Numbered from the stretch's first letter, positions 10,401 to 20,377 are shown. The stretch: DNA of 64,000 nt from Gallaecimonas mangrovi (GCF_003367375.1 NZ_CP031416.1:2983501-3047500), one strand, 5' to 3'. A program made the numbers and translations. Notes: a model not told the origin generated them from the sequence alone.

Positions 10401-12191
10401 TTATTTACCCACTTTCAAAATGGCGAGGAAGGCTTCCTGGGGCACTTCTACGTTACCCAGTTGCTTCATCCGCTTTTTACCTTCCTTCTGTTTCTGAAGG
10501 AGTTTTTTCTTACGGGAAACGTCACCGCCGTAGCATTTTGCGGTTACATCTTTACGCATTGCCTTAACGGTAGAGCGGGCAATGACATGGTTACCAATGG
10601 CGGCCTGAATGGCGATATCAAACATCTGGCGAGGAATGAGTTCTTTCATTTTCTCAACCAGTTCACGGCCCCGGTATTGGGCATTTTCCTTGTGGGTGAT
10701 AATGGCCAGAGCGTCTACTCTGTCACCGTTGATCATCATGTCCAAACGCACCATGTCAGCGCTTTCAAAACGCTTGAAGTTGTAATCCAAGGACGCGTAA
10801 CCGCGGCTGGTGGACTTAAGGCGGTCAAAGAAATCCAGCACCACTTCGGCCATCGGCAATTCATAGGTCAGTGCCACTTGGTTACCGTGGTAGACCATGT
10901 TGGTTTGCATGCCGCGCTTTTCCACACACAGGGTAATAACGTTACCCAGGTATTCTTGCGGTACCAGAATGTGCGCCTCAACGATAGGCTCACGAATTTC
11001 TTCGATATTCTGGATAGGCGGCAGCGCCGAAGGGTTATCAACCTGAATGGTTTCACCGTCGGTTTTAACCACTTCGTAGATTACCGTGGGCGCCGTGGTG
11101 ATAAGGTCCAGGTCGTATTCACGCTCCAAACGCTCTTGGATAATTTCCATGTGCAGCATGCCAAGGAAACCCAAACGGAAACCAAAACCCAGCGCAGTGG
11201 AGGTTTCTGGCTCGTAAAAGAGCGAAGCATCGTTTAACGACAATTTACCAAGCGCGTCGCGGAACGACTCGTAATCGTCGGAGCTGACCGGGAACAAACC
11301 GGCATAAACCTGCGGCTTCACCCGTTTAAAACCTGGCAGTGGCTTGTCGGCGCCATTCTTGGCCAAGGTCAGGGTATCGCCCACCGGCGCACCCAAAATG
11401 TCTTTAATGCCGCAAACCACCCAACCCACTTCGCCGCATTGCAGGCCATTGGTGTCTTTTTGTTTAGGGGTGAAGATACCGATACGGTCGATATCCCAGC
11501 TTTGGCCGGTACTCATCACCTTAATTTTGTCGCCCTTTTTAAGGGAGCCGTGTTTGATACGCACCAAAGACACTACCCCTTGGTAGGGGTCGAACCAGGA
11601 ATCGATGATCAGCGCCTGCGGCGGCGCATCGGGGTTACCTTCAGGGGCAGGAATGGCTTGAACGATACGTTCCAGTACTTCGTCGACACCGATACCGGTT
11701 TTGGCAGAACAACGCACAGCGTCGATGGCTTCAATACCGACAATATCTTCAATTTCGGTGGCAACCCGTTCAGGGTCGGCCTGGGGCAGGTCAATCTTGT
11801 TAAGAACCGGCACCACTTCCAAATTCATATCCAGCGCGGTGTAGCAGTTAGCCAGGGTCTGGGCTTCTACGCCTTGACCAGCATCCACCACCAACAGCGC
11901 CCCTTCACAGGCCGCCAAAGAGCGGGACACTTCATAGGAAAAGTCGACGTGGCCGGGGGTGTCGATGAAATTCAGCTGGTAGGTTTCGCCGTCATTGGCG
12001 GTGTAGTTAAGGGTAACGCTCTGGGCCTTGATGGTAATGCCGCGCTCGCGTTCCAAGTCCATCGAGTCCAGAACCTGCTGCTGCATCTCGCGATCAGTGA
12101 GGCCACCGCACACTTGGATCAAGCGGTCAGACAAGGTGGATTTGCCGTGGTCAATGTGGGCGATGATGGAGAAATTACGAATATGCTTCAT
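10401..12191 (-). CDS. lepA: Elongation factor 4 (LepA)
   Basis: Ribosome-associated translational GTPase related to EF-G. The N-terminal G domain carries AHIDHGKST near residue 11, [18 protein letters not shown] and NKIDLP. The LepA-specific C-terminal domain ends in a lysine-rich segment with [16 protein letters not shown]. At 596 residues it matches E. coli LepA (599). It heads the run lepA-lepB-lepB, with rnc-era-recO-pdxJ-acpS close behind on the same strand. Confidence 0.98.
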   Translation of the reverse strand: MKHIRNFSIIAHIDHGKSTLSDRLIQVCGGLTDREMQQQVLDSMDLERERGITIKAQSVTLNYTANDGETYQLNFIDTPGHVDFSYEVSRSLAACEGALLVVDAGQGVEAQTLANCYTALDMNLEVVPVLNKIDLPQADPERVATEIEDIVGIEAIDAVRCSAKTGIGVDEVLERIVQAIPAPEGNPDAPPQALIIDSWFDPYQGVVSLVRIKHGSLKKGDKIKVMSTGQSWDIDRIGIFTPKQKDTNGLQCGEVGWVVCGIKDILGAPVGDTLTLAKNGADKPLPGFKRVKPQVYAGLFPVSSDDYESFRDALGKLSLNDASLFYEPETSTALGFGFRLGFLGMLHMEIIQERLEREYDLDLITTAPTVIYEVVKTDGETIQVDNPSALPPIQNIEEIREPIVEAHILVPQEYLGNVITLCVEKRGMQTNMVYHGNQVALTYELPMAEVVLDFFDRLKSTSRGYASLDYNFKRFESADMVRLDMMINGDRVDALAIITHKENAQYRGRELVEKMKELIPRQMFDIAIQAAIGNHVIARSTVKAMRKDVTAKCYGGDVSRKKKLLQKQKEGKKRMKQLGNVEVPQEAFLAILKVGK

Positions 12192-12261
12192 GAGGCTAGG
12201 ATGGGTCCAAATCGATGCTGGGTCGCAAATGCGCCGATTTTACGCTAAAGCGAGAGGCAAA

Positions 12262-12732
12262 TCATCCGCCCAACACCGCCAGTTCCATTCTGTCTTTCTC
12301 GCGGCTCAGTACCTTAATCAGTTGTGGCTCTTCTACCACCTGTGCGGCAAGGTGTCCGGCCCACTTAAAGCCGCCGTAACCACCGGCCACCATCGCCGGT
12401 AAAATCCACAGCTCTGCCAACGCCAAAAGCTGCGTGAGCTGGCTGGCGATAACCGCGGCAACAATCAGGCACAGCAGTGGCAGCAGGTATAACACCAAAG
12501 TGCCGCGCAGCAGGCTTTGCTCGCTAATACCAACCCGCACAAAATCACCCACCGCAACCGCCTGGTCGCACTGCATGTCCAGCACGTCCAGGCGACGATT
12601 AAAGGATTTAGACAACTGGCCACTGCCACAGCTTTCGTTATTCGAGCAACTGTCGCAGCTGGATTGGCGTTGAAACTCAACCTTGATGTGGCGGCCTTTC
12701 ACCGCCACCACCTGCACGTCGCGCTCAATCAT
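12262..12732 (-). CDS. rseC: Sigma-E regulator RseC (SoxR-reducing family)
   Basis: Inner-membrane protein of the RseC/RsxE-associated family, encoded last in the rpoE operon. It has an N-terminal cysteine cluster (CDSCSNNESCGSG near residue 26) and two membrane helices near residues 77-120. The ATG overlaps the rseB stop by four bases. In E. coli RseC acts weakly on sigma-E and in SoxR reduction; the role here is inferred from family and position. Confidence 0.93.
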   Translation of the reverse strand: MIERDVQVVAVKGRHIKVEFQRQSSCDSCSNNESCGSGQLSKSFNRRLDVLDMQCDQAVAVGDFVRVGISEQSLLRGTLVLYLLPLLCLIVAAVIASQLTQLLALAELWILPAMVAGGYGGFKWAGHLAAQVVEEPQLIKVLSREKDRMELAVLGG

Positions 12733-13760
12733 GGGTGCCCCTGCAGTGTCACTTGGCTGGCAACCCGTTCAAGGGCAGCGGAAGGCACTGTGCCCACCAC
12801 CATCACTTCGGTGCCACCATGGTTAATACCCACCAAATTAAAAAAGCCATTTTGGTGGATGGTTAAATCCTGGCGCGGTGCGCTGGGGTTAATGTAAACC
12901 GCAATTTCGGCCAAACCGTCGGAGTACAGCCAGTAATCAACGCCCTCACCGAGCTGCGCTAAGCGGTGATAGTTGGCCACTACCGGCCGAAAGCCCGGTG
13001 GCAGCCAGGTGACTTTGCCCAGCTTTTCTGGCGCACCCTGGTTGGTTAGGGTGGAAGGCGCCGGGAATTTCGCCTTGGCAACCCGCTCAATGTGGGCTGA
13101 AGGTTTATCAAGCTGGTCAACATCCACCACCATCAGCTGCTCAATTACCTCTGCGTCTTGGGCAACACGGTCAACCCGCAGTGGCAAGTGGCTGTCTCTG
13201 TCTATCCAGATCCAAAAGCCATGGCGATATTGGTCTTTAGGCACAATACGCAATAGCTGCGCCGGGTGGCCGGCAATACGGGACACCCCTGCCAACACCA
13301 GATCGTAGTGATCAGCCAAGTCGGCCGGGGGGCTTAGCAGGGCATCGGGAATGGGGCCGCGAATGGTATCGGCACGGTATGAAAACGGCGTGTGGTCCAT
13401 ATCCAGTAAGGTAACCACATTGCCTTTTCGCACCACTTCACGGGGCGGGCCATTTAAAAAGACTAGGTGTTCAATTTCTTTGCCGTCGACCACGCCGTGC
13501 TCATAACGAAACGGCTGTACCCGCCCTTCCTGCACTTTAACCAGAGAAAGCACGTAATCTTCGTGAGTCAGGGCGTGTGATAACGCCTTAAGCCACTCCA
13601 TCGCTTGCGCTTGGTTCTGTTGAGCACTTTGCGATGAAGAAGGTTGGGGTAACTGCTCTACGGCTTGGCTTTGCGGCTGGCTAACAGGGGCTTTGGGCCC
13701 CTGTTGAGTCGGTGCTGACGCTGTTGTTACTGCCGCCAGCACCAGCCAGGGAAACATCAT
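12729..13760 (-). CDS. rseB: Sigma-E regulatory protein RseB (MucB)
   Basis: Periplasmic protein that binds RseA and shields it from DegS cleavage, and senses mislocalised lipopolysaccharide and lipoproteins in E. coli. It has a short signal peptide (MMFPWLVLAAVTTASA) and then a Gln/Pro/Ser-rich linker. The MucB/RseB domain begins near residue 52 (AMEWLKALSHALTHEDYV), and a second domain (VTWLPPGFRPV) starts near residue 250. It overlaps rseA by four bases and rseC by four bases, so the three are coupled. Confidence 0.95.
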   Translation of the reverse strand: MMFPWLVLAAVTTASAPTQQGPKAPVSQPQSQAVEQLPQPSSSQSAQQNQAQAMEWLKALSHALTHEDYVLSLVKVQEGRVQPFRYEHGVVDGKEIEHLVFLNGPPREVVRKGNVVTLLDMDHTPFSYRADTIRGPIPDALLSPPADLADHYDLVLAGVSRIAGHPAQLLRIVPKDQYRHGFWIWIDRDSHLPLRVDRVAQDAEVIEQLMVVDVDQLDKPSAHIERVAKAKFPAPSTLTNQGAPEKLGKVTWLPPGFRPVVANYHRLAQLGEGVDYWLYSDGLAEIAVYINPSAPRQDLTIHQNGFFNLVGINHGGTEVMVVGTVPSAALERVASQVTLQGHP

Positions 13761-14332
13761 TTCGGTTTAGCCTCGCTATCCTCATTGGCCTTTTCATCAT
13801 CCTGCAAACGCAGCTGCTGTGCGTGGTCTTGCAGGTAGGCATTAACGCGGCGCTGCTGCTCGGCCTGGATCAAGCGGCCTTCATGACCACTCGGCGGACC
13901 GGCTTCCAAACTAACAGGGGCGGCAGTGCCCATGGCAGGCAAGGTAGACAGCACCGGGTTAGACGGTTGCGGTACGTCGCTCTTAGCGCCGTATTGCTGC
14001 ACACCCACAACGGCCACCAGCGCCACTGACGCGGCTATGGCCAATTGTGCAACCGGACGCCAGAAACCTTGCAGGCCTTTGGGTTTGGCCTTGTCAGTGG
14101 CCTTGGGGGCCAGCAGCTGCGGCTCGTCGTCCAGGGCAGCAGCAACCCGGGCAGTGATATCCAGCGACATCTGCTCCGGCATTTCACTGCGCATTACATC
14201 ACCAATCAGGTGATAGCGTTGCCAACGCTCGGCGGTGTCGCGGTCAGATTTGAGTTCTTCCAGCCAGGCGTCATCCAGCGCATGCTGGTTATCCACCAAA
14301 GCCGAGAAGAGTTCGTCACGATGCTGTGCCAT
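13757..14332 (-). CDS. rseA: Anti-sigma-E factor RseA
   Basis: Inner-membrane anti-sigma factor that holds sigma-E inactive until stepwise proteolysis. The cytoplasmic N-terminal domain (MAQHRDELFSALVDNQ, then ERWQRYHLIGDVMRSEMP) is the sigma-binding region. A single membrane helix near residues 92-109 (LAIAASVALVAVVGV) leads to a periplasmic tail rich in Gln and charged residues. The chosen Met gives 191 residues and aligns with the family start, although the frame is open 19 codons further upstream, where it overlaps rpoE. The gene lies 13 bases after rpoE. Confidence 0.93.
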   Translation of the reverse strand: MAQHRDELFSALVDNQHALDDAWLEELKSDRDTAERWQRYHLIGDVMRSEMPEQMSLDITARVAAALDDEPQLLAPKATDKAKPKGLQGFWRPVAQLAIAASVALVAVVGVQQYGAKSDVPQPSNPVLSTLPAMGTAAPVSLEAGPPSGHEGRLIQAEQQRRVNAYLQDHAQQLRLQDDEKANEDSEAKPK

Positions 14333-14345
14333 AAGTATTTTACCC

Positions 14346-14930
14346 TTAACGCCTGAGCAACGGTTGCAGCCGTTTATCGATAGCTTCACGAGCCCGGAAG
14401 ATCCGCGACCTGACAGTGCCCACAGGGCAATCCATCACAGTGGCGATCTCCTCATAACTGAGCCCTTCCATTTCCCGCAGCGTGATGGCGGAACGCAAAT
14501 CGTCCGGCAAGGACTCAATGGTTTCGAACACCACTTTCTTTATTTCGTCTGACAGCAACATTCGTTCTGGGCTGTCAACTTCACGCAGCGCATCAGCGCC
14601 GTCATAGAATTCTGCTTCGTCCGCGTCCACATCATTGGCCGGCGGACGACGGCCTTGCGCCACTAAATAGTTTTTGGCGCTATTGACCGCGATACGATAA
14701 AGCCAGGTATAAAAGGCACTTTCGCCGCGGAAATTAGGCAGGGCACGATAGGCCTTAATAAAGGCTTCCTGCACAACATCAGGTACATCGCCCTGATTTT
14801 TTACATACCGCCCCACCAAGTTGGCTAAACGGTGTTGGTATTTGGCGACGAGCAAGTTGAACGCCTGTTTGTCACCACGTTGTACACGCTCAACCAACGC
14901 CAGGTCGTTATCAACGGTCTGCTCAGTCAT
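14346..14930 (-). CDS. rpoE: RNA polymerase sigma factor RpoE (sigma-E)
   Basis: Extracytoplasmic-function sigma factor for envelope stress. Region 2 (QAFNLLVAKYQHRLANLV to WLYRIAVNSAKNYL) and region 4 (LREMEGLSYEEIATVMDCP, GTVRSRIFRAREAI) are complete. The Met chosen gives MTEQTVDNDLALVERVQRGD, matching the E. coli start, at 194 residues. An upstream in-frame Met at 14993 would sit next to the predicted sigma-E transcription start, so it is unlikely. It heads rpoE-rseA-rseB-rseC and is divergent from nadB, the usual arrangement. Confidence 0.97.
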   Translation of the reverse strand: MTEQTVDNDLALVERVQRGDKQAFNLLVAKYQHRLANLVGRYVKNQGDVPDVVQEAFIKAYRALPNFRGESAFYTWLYRIAVNSAKNYLVAQGRRPPANDVDADEAEFYDGADALREVDSPERMLLSDEIKKVVFETIESLPDDLRSAITLREMEGLSYEEIATVMDCPVGTVRSRIFRAREAIDKRLQPLLRR

Positions 14931-14996
14931 CCGAGCCTGTTCTCCCAACATGTTATTCTCAGTTTTTGCGTTCTGACTCGGTACCAGCGCCACCTG

Positions 14997-15024
14997 TATG
15001 ACGTGGTAATTTAAGGGAAGTTCA
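14997..15024 (-). promoter_or_regulatory. Predicted sigma-E promoter of rpoE (autoregulation)
   Basis: On the minus strand TGAACTT (-35) is followed after 16 bases by TCATA (-10). This is the same spacing as the known autoregulated rpoE promoter of E. coli (GGAACTT, 16 bases, TCTAA). The leader to the rpoE ATG would be about 60 bases. Confidence 0.65.
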
Positions 15025-15040
15025 ATTAATCCCTAACTTT

Positions 15041-15070
15041 TTGACTCTTGCTTGATGTTAGAGGGATACT
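15041..15070 (+). promoter_or_regulatory. Possible sigma-70 promoter of nadB
   Basis: TTGACT (five of six consensus) and GATACT (four of six) are separated by 18 bases, about 40 bases ahead of the nadB ATG, back to back with the rpoE promoter. Confidence 0.45.
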
Positions 15071-15108
15071 GCGCCGCATCCGTCTTTTCCTAAGCGCCAT
15101 CATACTGT

Positions 15109-16710
15109 ATGCGAACAGACACTGACCATCTTTGTGACGTCCTGGTTGTCGGTTCCGGTGCCGCCGGTTTAACCCTGGCACTGAAATTAGCAGAGACCGC
15201 CCAGGTCACCGTGTTAGCCAAAGGCCCGTTAAAAGAGGGCTCCACCTTCTACGCCCAAGGCGGCATCGCCGCGGTGTTTGACGAAACCGACACCATAGAA
15301 TCCCATGTTAATGACACTTTGGTCGCTGGTGCAGGAATATGTGAAGAAAATGCCGTGCATTTTACCGCATCCCATGCCAAAGAAGCGCTGGAGTGGTTAA
15401 TTGACCTGGGGGTACCCTTCGATAAAGAAGAAGACGACAACTCGCGTTTTCACCTCACCCGCGAAGGGGGCCACAGCCACAGGCGTATTCTTCATGCCGC
15501 CGATGCCACCGGTAAAGCGGTGCAACTGACGCTGGTCGAGCAGGTAAGACACCATCCTAACATTCAGCTTCTTGAAGCGCACAATGCGGTGGATTTGCTC
15601 ACCGGCCACAAATTTGGCCTCAACTCACCGCGCTGCTTTGGCGCCTATGTCTGGAACCGCGAGAAAAGCCTGGTAGAAACCATTAGGGCGAAAGCGGTGG
15701 TACTGGCCACTGGCGGCGCATCTAAGGTGTATCAATATACCTCGAACCCGGATATTGCATCCGGCGATGGTATTGCCATGGCCTGGCGGGCGGGCTGCAA
15801 GGTCGCCAACTTGGAATTTAACCAGTTTCACCCCACCTGCCTTTATCACCCGCAAGCCAGGAACTTCCTAATAACCGAAGCGCTACGCGGTGAAGGCGCG
15901 CATTTAAAACGCCCCGACGGCAGCCGTTTTATGCCGCAATATCATGACATGGCCGAGCTGGCCCCGCGGGACGTGGTGGCACGCGCTATCGACCACGAGA
16001 TGAAAAAGCTCGGCGCTGACTGTGTTTATTTGGATATTTCCCATAAAGACAGCGACTTTATCACCAAGCATTTCCCGACCATTTACGAAAAGCTGATGAG
16101 CCTTGGTATTGATATGACCAAGCAAGCGATACCGGTGGTACCGGCCGCACACTATACCTGCGGCGGCGTGGTGACCGACATGCAGGGCCAAACCGATGTG
16201 CCCGGCCTTTATGCCATTGGCGAAGTCGCCTATACCGGCCTGCATGGCGCCAACCGCATGGCGTCAAACTCGTTACTTGAATGTTTGGTCTTCGGCACCG
16301 CCGCAGCTGAGAAAATCAACACCGAGCTGGGCCAACTTAGCAGCGTGCCCACCGCCCCTGCTTGGGACGAGTCCAAGGTAAGTGATTCCGATGAAGAAGT
16401 GGTCATTGCCCATAACTGGCATGAGCTCAGGCTTTTCATGTGGGACTACGTTGGCATAGTGCGCACCAACAAACGTTTAGAACGGGCCATGCACCGTATT
16501 GAACTGTTGAAGCAGGAAATTCATGACTACTACGCCAACTTCCGGGTGTCGAATAACCTGTTGGAGCTGCGTAATCTGGTGCAAGTAGCCGAGCTTATTG
16601 TGCGCTGTGCCATGGCGCGGCAAGAGTCACGTGGCCTGCACTATAACCTTGATTATCCGGAACTTTTAGAAAAGTCCGGACCTACGGTTTTGCACCCAGA
16701 CAACGTTTAA
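15109..16710 (+). CDS. nadB: L-aspartate oxidase NadB
   Basis: FAD enzyme that oxidises L-aspartate to iminoaspartate, the first step of de novo NAD synthesis. An N-terminal dinucleotide fold ([15 protein letters not shown] near residue 12) is followed by [16 protein letters not shown]-type sequence ([12 protein letters not shown]) and RGEGAHL. The catalytic segment is around RDVVARAID, and the C-terminal helical domain ends in [12 protein letters not shown]. It has 533 residues. No good ribosome site is seen before the ATG. Its 3' end overlaps the convergent ygfX by 29 bases. Confidence 0.97.
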   Translation: MRTDTDHLCDVLVVGSGAAGLTLALKLAETAQVTVLAKGPLKEGSTFYAQGGIAAVFDETDTIESHVNDTLVAGAGICEENAVHFTASHAKEALEWLIDLGVPFDKEEDDNSRFHLTREGGHSHRRILHAADATGKAVQLTLVEQVRHHPNIQLLEAHNAVDLLTGHKFGLNSPRCFGAYVWNREKSLVETIRAKAVVLATGGASKVYQYTSNPDIASGDGIAMAWRAGCKVANLEFNQFHPTCLYHPQARNFLITEALRGEGAHLKRPDGSRFMPQYHDMAELAPRDVVARAIDHEMKKLGADCVYLDISHKDSDFITKHFPTIYEKLMSLGIDMTKQAIPVVPAAHYTCGGVVTDMQGQTDVPGLYAIGEVAYTGLHGANRMASNSLLECLVFGTAAAEKINTELGQLSSVPTAPAWDESKVSDSDEEVVIAHNWHELRLFMWDYVGIVRTNKRLERAMHRIELLKQEIHDYYANFRVSNNLLELRNLVQVAELIVRCAMARQESRGLHYNLDYPELLEKSGPTVLHPDNV

Positions 16711-17038
16711 GGCGGCGCCAGTCTGCCTCGCCGAGCTCCGGCCGGTAAATCCAGTACCAACACGAGCCCGCCTGGAACATCACCAGCAGCGGGCTTTTCA
16801 TTGCCCAGCGGCAAGACACAGCCTCGCCATCAAGGCGCAGCGCCCCTGCTTCATTCAACCAAATAAGTTGGGGGGCTTTGGGCAGTTTTACCCACCACAG
16901 GGGCAGCAATAACCAAAGGGCGCGCCAGCCAAGCCAAAGCAGAGCGGGCAACACCAGCAACAGCGCGCCGCGCTCCAGGACGGGCCGCCAGCGCCATTGG
17001 CGAAGATAAAGGTTATGACTTGATACGGGCGTGGACAC
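16682..17038 (-). CDS. ygfX: YgfX (CptA-like) membrane protein
   Basis: Small inner-membrane protein with two closely spaced hydrophobic segments ([13 protein letters not shown] and [11 protein letters not shown]), then a short cytoplasmic domain. Size and position directly after sdhE match the ygfX/ygfY pair of other gammaproteobacteria. In E. coli YgfX has been described as a toxin acting on cell-division proteins (CptA), but that role is debated. The start is uncertain: the GTG chosen gives about 118 residues and overlaps sdhE by 26 bases; the frame is open to an ATG at 17077. Confidence 0.75.
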   Translation of the reverse strand: MSTPVSSHNLYLRQWRWRPVLERGALLLVLPALLWLGWRALWLLLPLWWVKLPKAPQLIWLNEAGALRLDGEAVSCRWAMKSPLLVMFQAGSCWYWIYRPELGEADWRRLKRCLGAKP

Positions 17039-17276
17039 GGTCAAGGATGAACTGCACCATAGCCGCCATTTCGGCATCGGGGCACTGTTGATGACCCATT
17101 ACCCAAGCAAACAGATCCGGGTCGTCCTGGGTTAACAACCGTTCGAAGGTGGCTTTCTCTTTGTCGCTTAAATCGTCATAAGCTTCTTCAACAAAGGGCT
17201 CGAACAGCACATCCAATTCCAGCATGCCACGACGACAAGCCCATTTCAGGCGCGCTTTATTCTTCGGATCGGTCAT
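17013..17276 (-). CDS. sdhE: FAD assembly factor SdhE
   Basis: Small helical protein that promotes covalent flavin attachment to succinate dehydrogenase and fumarate reductase. The 87-residue product contains the signature RRGMLELD (RGxxE motif) near residue 15. The ATG with GGAGT upstream is preferred over an in-frame TTG three codons earlier. It is followed by ygfX on the same strand and is divergent from ygfZ. Confidence 0.95.
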   Translation of the reverse strand: MTDPKNKARLKWACRRGMLELDVLFEPFVEEAYDDLSDKEKATFERLLTQDDPDLFAWVMGHQQCPDAEMAAMVQFILDRVHARIKS

Positions 17277-17389
17277 GTTGCGCAATACTCCGGCAAATTT
17301 TATCGGCCAAGTTTACCTGCTTTCTTCGCGCTATTCAGCCTATTGGCTGCATGCAGTATGATGTCGCCAATCACCAAAGGAGGTATTTG

Positions 17390-18358
17390 ATGTCATCCTG
17401 GCAATCCATCCTCAATCCGCTGCCAACAGAGGCGTTACCATTGGCAGTGCCAGCCTTGGCGCTGATGCCGCTTACCGAGCTTGGCCTAGTGCGTTTACGT
17501 GGCGAAGAAAGCGAAAAATTCTTACAAGGTCAAATAACCGCTGATTTGACCCAGTTGGCCCCCAACCAGGCCACCCTGGCTGCCCAGTGCGACCCCAAGG
17601 GTAAAATGCTTGGGCTCTTTACACTGCTGCGCCACCAAGGCGATGTGTTACTGATTGAAGCACGTGATGCCATCGCCACCCAGCTACCCGGCATGGCCAA
17701 ATTCGCCGTTTTCAATAAAGTGGCGTTAACCGATGCCAGCGACGAGCTATTACTGTTAGGGCTGGCAGGCAATGAGGCTGAAAAGGCGCTAAATGCGGCA
17801 GGCCTTGAAACGCCCAAAGACGCCCTGCACGTTATCAGCAATGACCATGGCTTGGTGCTAAAAACAGCCGATAACCGCTTTATTGTTGCCCTGTCACCTG
17901 ACGCCATGGCGACCTTGGTAAACACCCTAAATGGCAGCTGGTACCAAGCTGCTGCTTGGCAAGGGCTTGATGTTGTCAGCGCTACCCCTTGGTTGCCAGC
18001 CGCGCTGCAAGGTGAATACATTCCGCAGCAGCTGAACATTGACACCTTAGGGGGCATCAGCTTTGAAAAGGGCTGCTACATCGGCCAAGAAGTGGTCGCG
18101 CGCATGCACTTTCGCGGCGGCAACAAAAAGACCCTCTGGCAACTCGGCGGTAAAGCCGCTACTACACCCAAAGCCGGTGATGAAATAGAGCTAAAACTGG
18201 GTGAAAACTACCGCCGCGGCGGTATTGTGGTGGCCGCTTATCAGTTTGCCGAAGGGCAGCTGCGGCTGCTGGCCGTTGCCAATAACGACCTGGAGCCAGA
18301 TAGCCAGTTTCGGGTAAAAGATCAGCCAGACAGCAGCCTTAGCCTTATCAGCGGCTAA
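17390..18358 (+). CDS. ygfZ: Folate-dependent Fe-S protein YgfZ
   Basis: Tetrahydrofolate-binding protein of the GcvT-like fold that helps maintain or repair iron-sulfur enzymes such as MiaB. The conserved motif KGCYIGQE, with its essential Cys, is near residue 229. The 322-residue length matches E. coli YgfZ (326). A strong AAAGGAGG ribosome site sets the start at this ATG, although the frame continues 13 codons upstream. It is divergent from sdhE-ygfX. Confidence 0.96.
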   Translation: MSSWQSILNPLPTEALPLAVPALALMPLTELGLVRLRGEESEKFLQGQITADLTQLAPNQATLAAQCDPKGKMLGLFTLLRHQGDVLLIEARDAIATQLPGMAKFAVFNKVALTDASDELLLLGLAGNEAEKALNAAGLETPKDALHVISNDHGLVLKTADNRFIVALSPDAMATLVNTLNGSWYQAAAWQGLDVVSATPWLPAALQGEYIPQQLNIDTLGGISFEKGCYIGQEVVARMHFRGGNKKTLWQLGGKAATTPKAGDEIELKLGENYRRGGIVVAAYQFAEGQLRLLAVANNDLEPDSQFRVKDQPDSSLSLISG

Positions 18359-18373
18359 AGGCTTGTAAAAAAG

Positions 18374-18407
18374 TGTGCCAAGCAAAAGCGCGTCTTTTGC
18401 TGGCACA
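18374..18407 (+). terminator. Hairpin downstream of ygfZ
   Basis: TGTGCCA/TGGCACA and GCAAAAG/CTTTTGC make a 14-bp stem with one bulged A and a CGCGT loop, 15 bases after the ygfZ stop. There is no run of T after it, so its role as a terminator is uncertain; it might instead protect the mRNA end. Confidence 0.4.
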
Positions 18408-18556
18408 TTCGTCAATTCAAGGCCTTAGCGCCACAGGCTTCTTTAGGCCAGTCATCTTCTGTTACATCCCGACAAGACTTAAAGGCGAATTTTTAGCCAA
18501 TGCTCTTCAGACTTCATGCAACCGGCCTTAGCGCCTTGCTCACCTGGAGAGAACAA

Positions 18557-18907
18557 ATGAAAGCCCTACCCTTAGTGTTACTGGCTGGTGCCCTCACCAG
18601 TACCGCCGCTTTAGCAGATAACAGCCAATTCGTTGCGGCTAACAATACCCCTGAAACCCAGCTTTGTATTAAGGCAGCGACCGCGACCCCAATCCAAATG
18701 CTGATGGCAGTGCAGGAAAGCCGCTTTAGTTACCGCCAACTGGCAAATAGCCTTAAATGCAACGACGTAGCCGTAGGCCGCTTTGCTAAAGCGGCAGGTA
18801 ATGACCGCGTGGCTTATCAATTTTTAAGACGCATGAGTCGCAGCGTCCAAGTCACCGACATGGTGGCGCTTAACAGCGGCACTATTGAAGTCAAAGGCAG
18901 CCGCTAA
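18557..18907 (+). CDS. Secreted DUF3718-like protein
   Basis: Small exported protein of 116 residues. A clean signal peptide (MKALPLVLLAGALTSTAALA) is followed by a mature part with two Cys (QLCIKAA and SLKCNDV), probably a disulfide. The FVAANNTPETQLC pattern resembles DUF3718 proteins of Shewanella and Vibrio; this is by memory of the family, not by search. GGAGAG lies just ahead of the ATG. Function unknown. Confidence 0.75.
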   Translation: MKALPLVLLAGALTSTAALADNSQFVAANNTPETQLCIKAATATPIQMLMAVQESRFSYRQLANSLKCNDVAVGRFAKAAGNDRVAYQFLRRMSRSVQVTDMVALNSGTIEVKGSR

Positions 18908-18943
18908 GTTGTTGGCATGAATCACAAAACTGCCCGCACTCGT

Positions 18944-18972
18944 TTGACACATTTTTTTAACAAGGCGCATCT
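18944..18972 (+). promoter_or_regulatory. Possible promoter of the cyclophilin gene
   Basis: A perfect TTGACA -35 is followed after 17 bases by a weak GCATCT, about 27 bases before the ATG of the cyclophilin gene. Only the -35 is convincing. Confidence 0.3.
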
Positions 18973-18998
18973 TAGGTTCTTTTAAACTGGAACCGAAG

Positions 18999-19550
18999 AT
19001 GCGTTTATTGTTTCTCGCCCTGCTCGTCATCAGCCCTGCCCTTTTTGCCAAAACCCTGATGGCCACCATCAGCACCGATAAAGGCAGCATGACCTTTCAG
19101 CTCTTTGACGACGTCGCCCCGAAAACGGTGGCTCATTTTCAAAAGCTGGCCAATAGCGGTTGGTATAATGGCAAAACCTTTTATCGGGTAGTCAAAGGCC
19201 ATGTTATTCAAGCAGGCTCCGGCGACGATAACGACCCTGTGACCAAAAACGATACGGTGCCAGCTGAGTTTTCCAGTAAACCACACTTAAAAGGCACCCT
19301 GGGCCTGGCCCGCGATGAAGACCCCAACAGCGGCAGCACCGAGTTTTATATTTGCGATGCCGTCAGATCGCACCTTGACGGCCACTACACGGTGTTTGGC
19401 CAACTTACTCAAGGTGAAGAGACCCTGGACGCTATTGCCAACAGCCAGGTGAAGGAAGAGTGGCTAACTTACGGTGATAAAAAAGTGGCCTTTCACCACC
19501 CCAAGGTACCTATCCATATTTTGGCAATTAAGGTTTGGCAGGCCGACTAA
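18999..19550 (+). CDS. Periplasmic cyclophilin-type peptidyl-prolyl isomerase
   Basis: Cis-trans proline isomerase of the PpiA type. It has a signal peptide (MRLLFLALLVISPALFA) and a single cyclophilin domain with FYRVVKGHVIQAGSG, GLARDEDPNSGSTEFYI and FGQLTQGEE. At 183 residues it matches PpiA (190). The signal peptide places it in the periplasm, which distinguishes it from cytoplasmic PpiB. Its 3' end overlaps the convergent lipoprotein gene by 23 bases. Confidence 0.92.
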   Translation: MRLLFLALLVISPALFAKTLMATISTDKGSMTFQLFDDVAPKTVAHFQKLANSGWYNGKTFYRVVKGHVIQAGSGDDNDPVTKNDTVPAEFSSKPHLKGTLGLARDEDPNSGSTEFYICDAVRSHLDGHYTVFGQLTQGEETLDAIANSQVKEEWLTYGDKKVAFHHPKVPIHILAIKVWQAD

Positions 19551-20199
19551 AGCCGCCAGGCAAACTGTTGCCACAGCCTTGTAAGGTCGCGTCCGGCATT
19601 TTAATTTCCACCCGGGTTTCAAAACGCTCACCACTCATGCTGTCGGTGCAGGGCCCGGGGCTCAAAATAGCCGTAAAGTCAGCACTCTGATACAGGGTTT
19701 TGTCGCCCTGTTGGCGGAGGCGGGCCTTGGCTTGAATATGTGACTGGCCATAGTTGCTGGTTAAATCAAGCTCGGTGTTGGTTATTTCCAGCACCCAACC
19801 GGGTTCACTGCCCAGCGCCCGAAAACCGACGCCTTTGATACGTGCCGCATCCCAAGGGGTGGCACTGCTATCCAATTTACAGGCTTGATTTTGCATCCCC
19901 CGATGCAAAACCGCCTCTTTGCCCTTTACCTGCAAACGTAAATCTTTGCCTTGATAAAGCGTTGCATCCCCGCGTTGCGAGCCTTCAACAGCATGGGCTA
20001 CCTTGTCGATATACACAGTTCCGCTCTCGGCGCGGGCTTCTAGCACCAGATTATTACCAATGCAGCTAAACACTTTTACCCGATATGTAGCCAGCCTTTC
20101 GGACATATCTGCCGGTTCCGGTGCCTTAGCCGTGACGTTTTGCGATTGATCGCAACCCGTTAGCACTAAAAGCCCCAAAAACAACATCCGTTTATTCAT
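19528..20199 (-). CDS. Envelope lipoprotein with MliC- and COG3650-like regions
   Basis: Lipoprotein of 223 residues with signal peptide MNKRMLFLGLLVLTGC. The first half (YRVKVFSCIGNNLVLEARAE to LHRGMQNQACKL) resembles the MliC lysozyme-inhibitor fold. The second half (FRALGSEPGWVLEI, later DSMSGERF and TLQGCG) resembles the COG3650 domain found in E. coli YbaY-like and other envelope proteins. The two-part call comes from motif memory. The frame runs 21 codons further upstream, but GGGGAC before this Met and the signal peptide favour the chosen start. Confidence 0.75.
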   Translation of the reverse strand: MNKRMLFLGLLVLTGCDQSQNVTAKAPEPADMSERLATYRVKVFSCIGNNLVLEARAESGTVYIDKVAHAVEGSQRGDATLYQGKDLRLQVKGKEAVLHRGMQNQACKLDSSATPWDAARIKGVGFRALGSEPGWVLEITNTELDLTSNYGQSHIQAKARLRQQGDKTLYQSADFTAILSPGPCTDSMSGERFETRVEIKMPDATLQGCGNSLPGGFSRPAKP

Positions 20200-20377
20200 C
20201 AATGTCCCCAACACTTTGGCTTTTAGCAACCTTAAATAACGAACCACAATCCAGGCTGACAATGACTAATTAACCAACAATTCACGCTATTTACTGCATG
20301 GTAACTTATTGATTTTTTTTATTTCGTAGGGGCTTCGCCGCAATGTTAATCTAGCGCCAACCCCAAGGAGAAAATGT

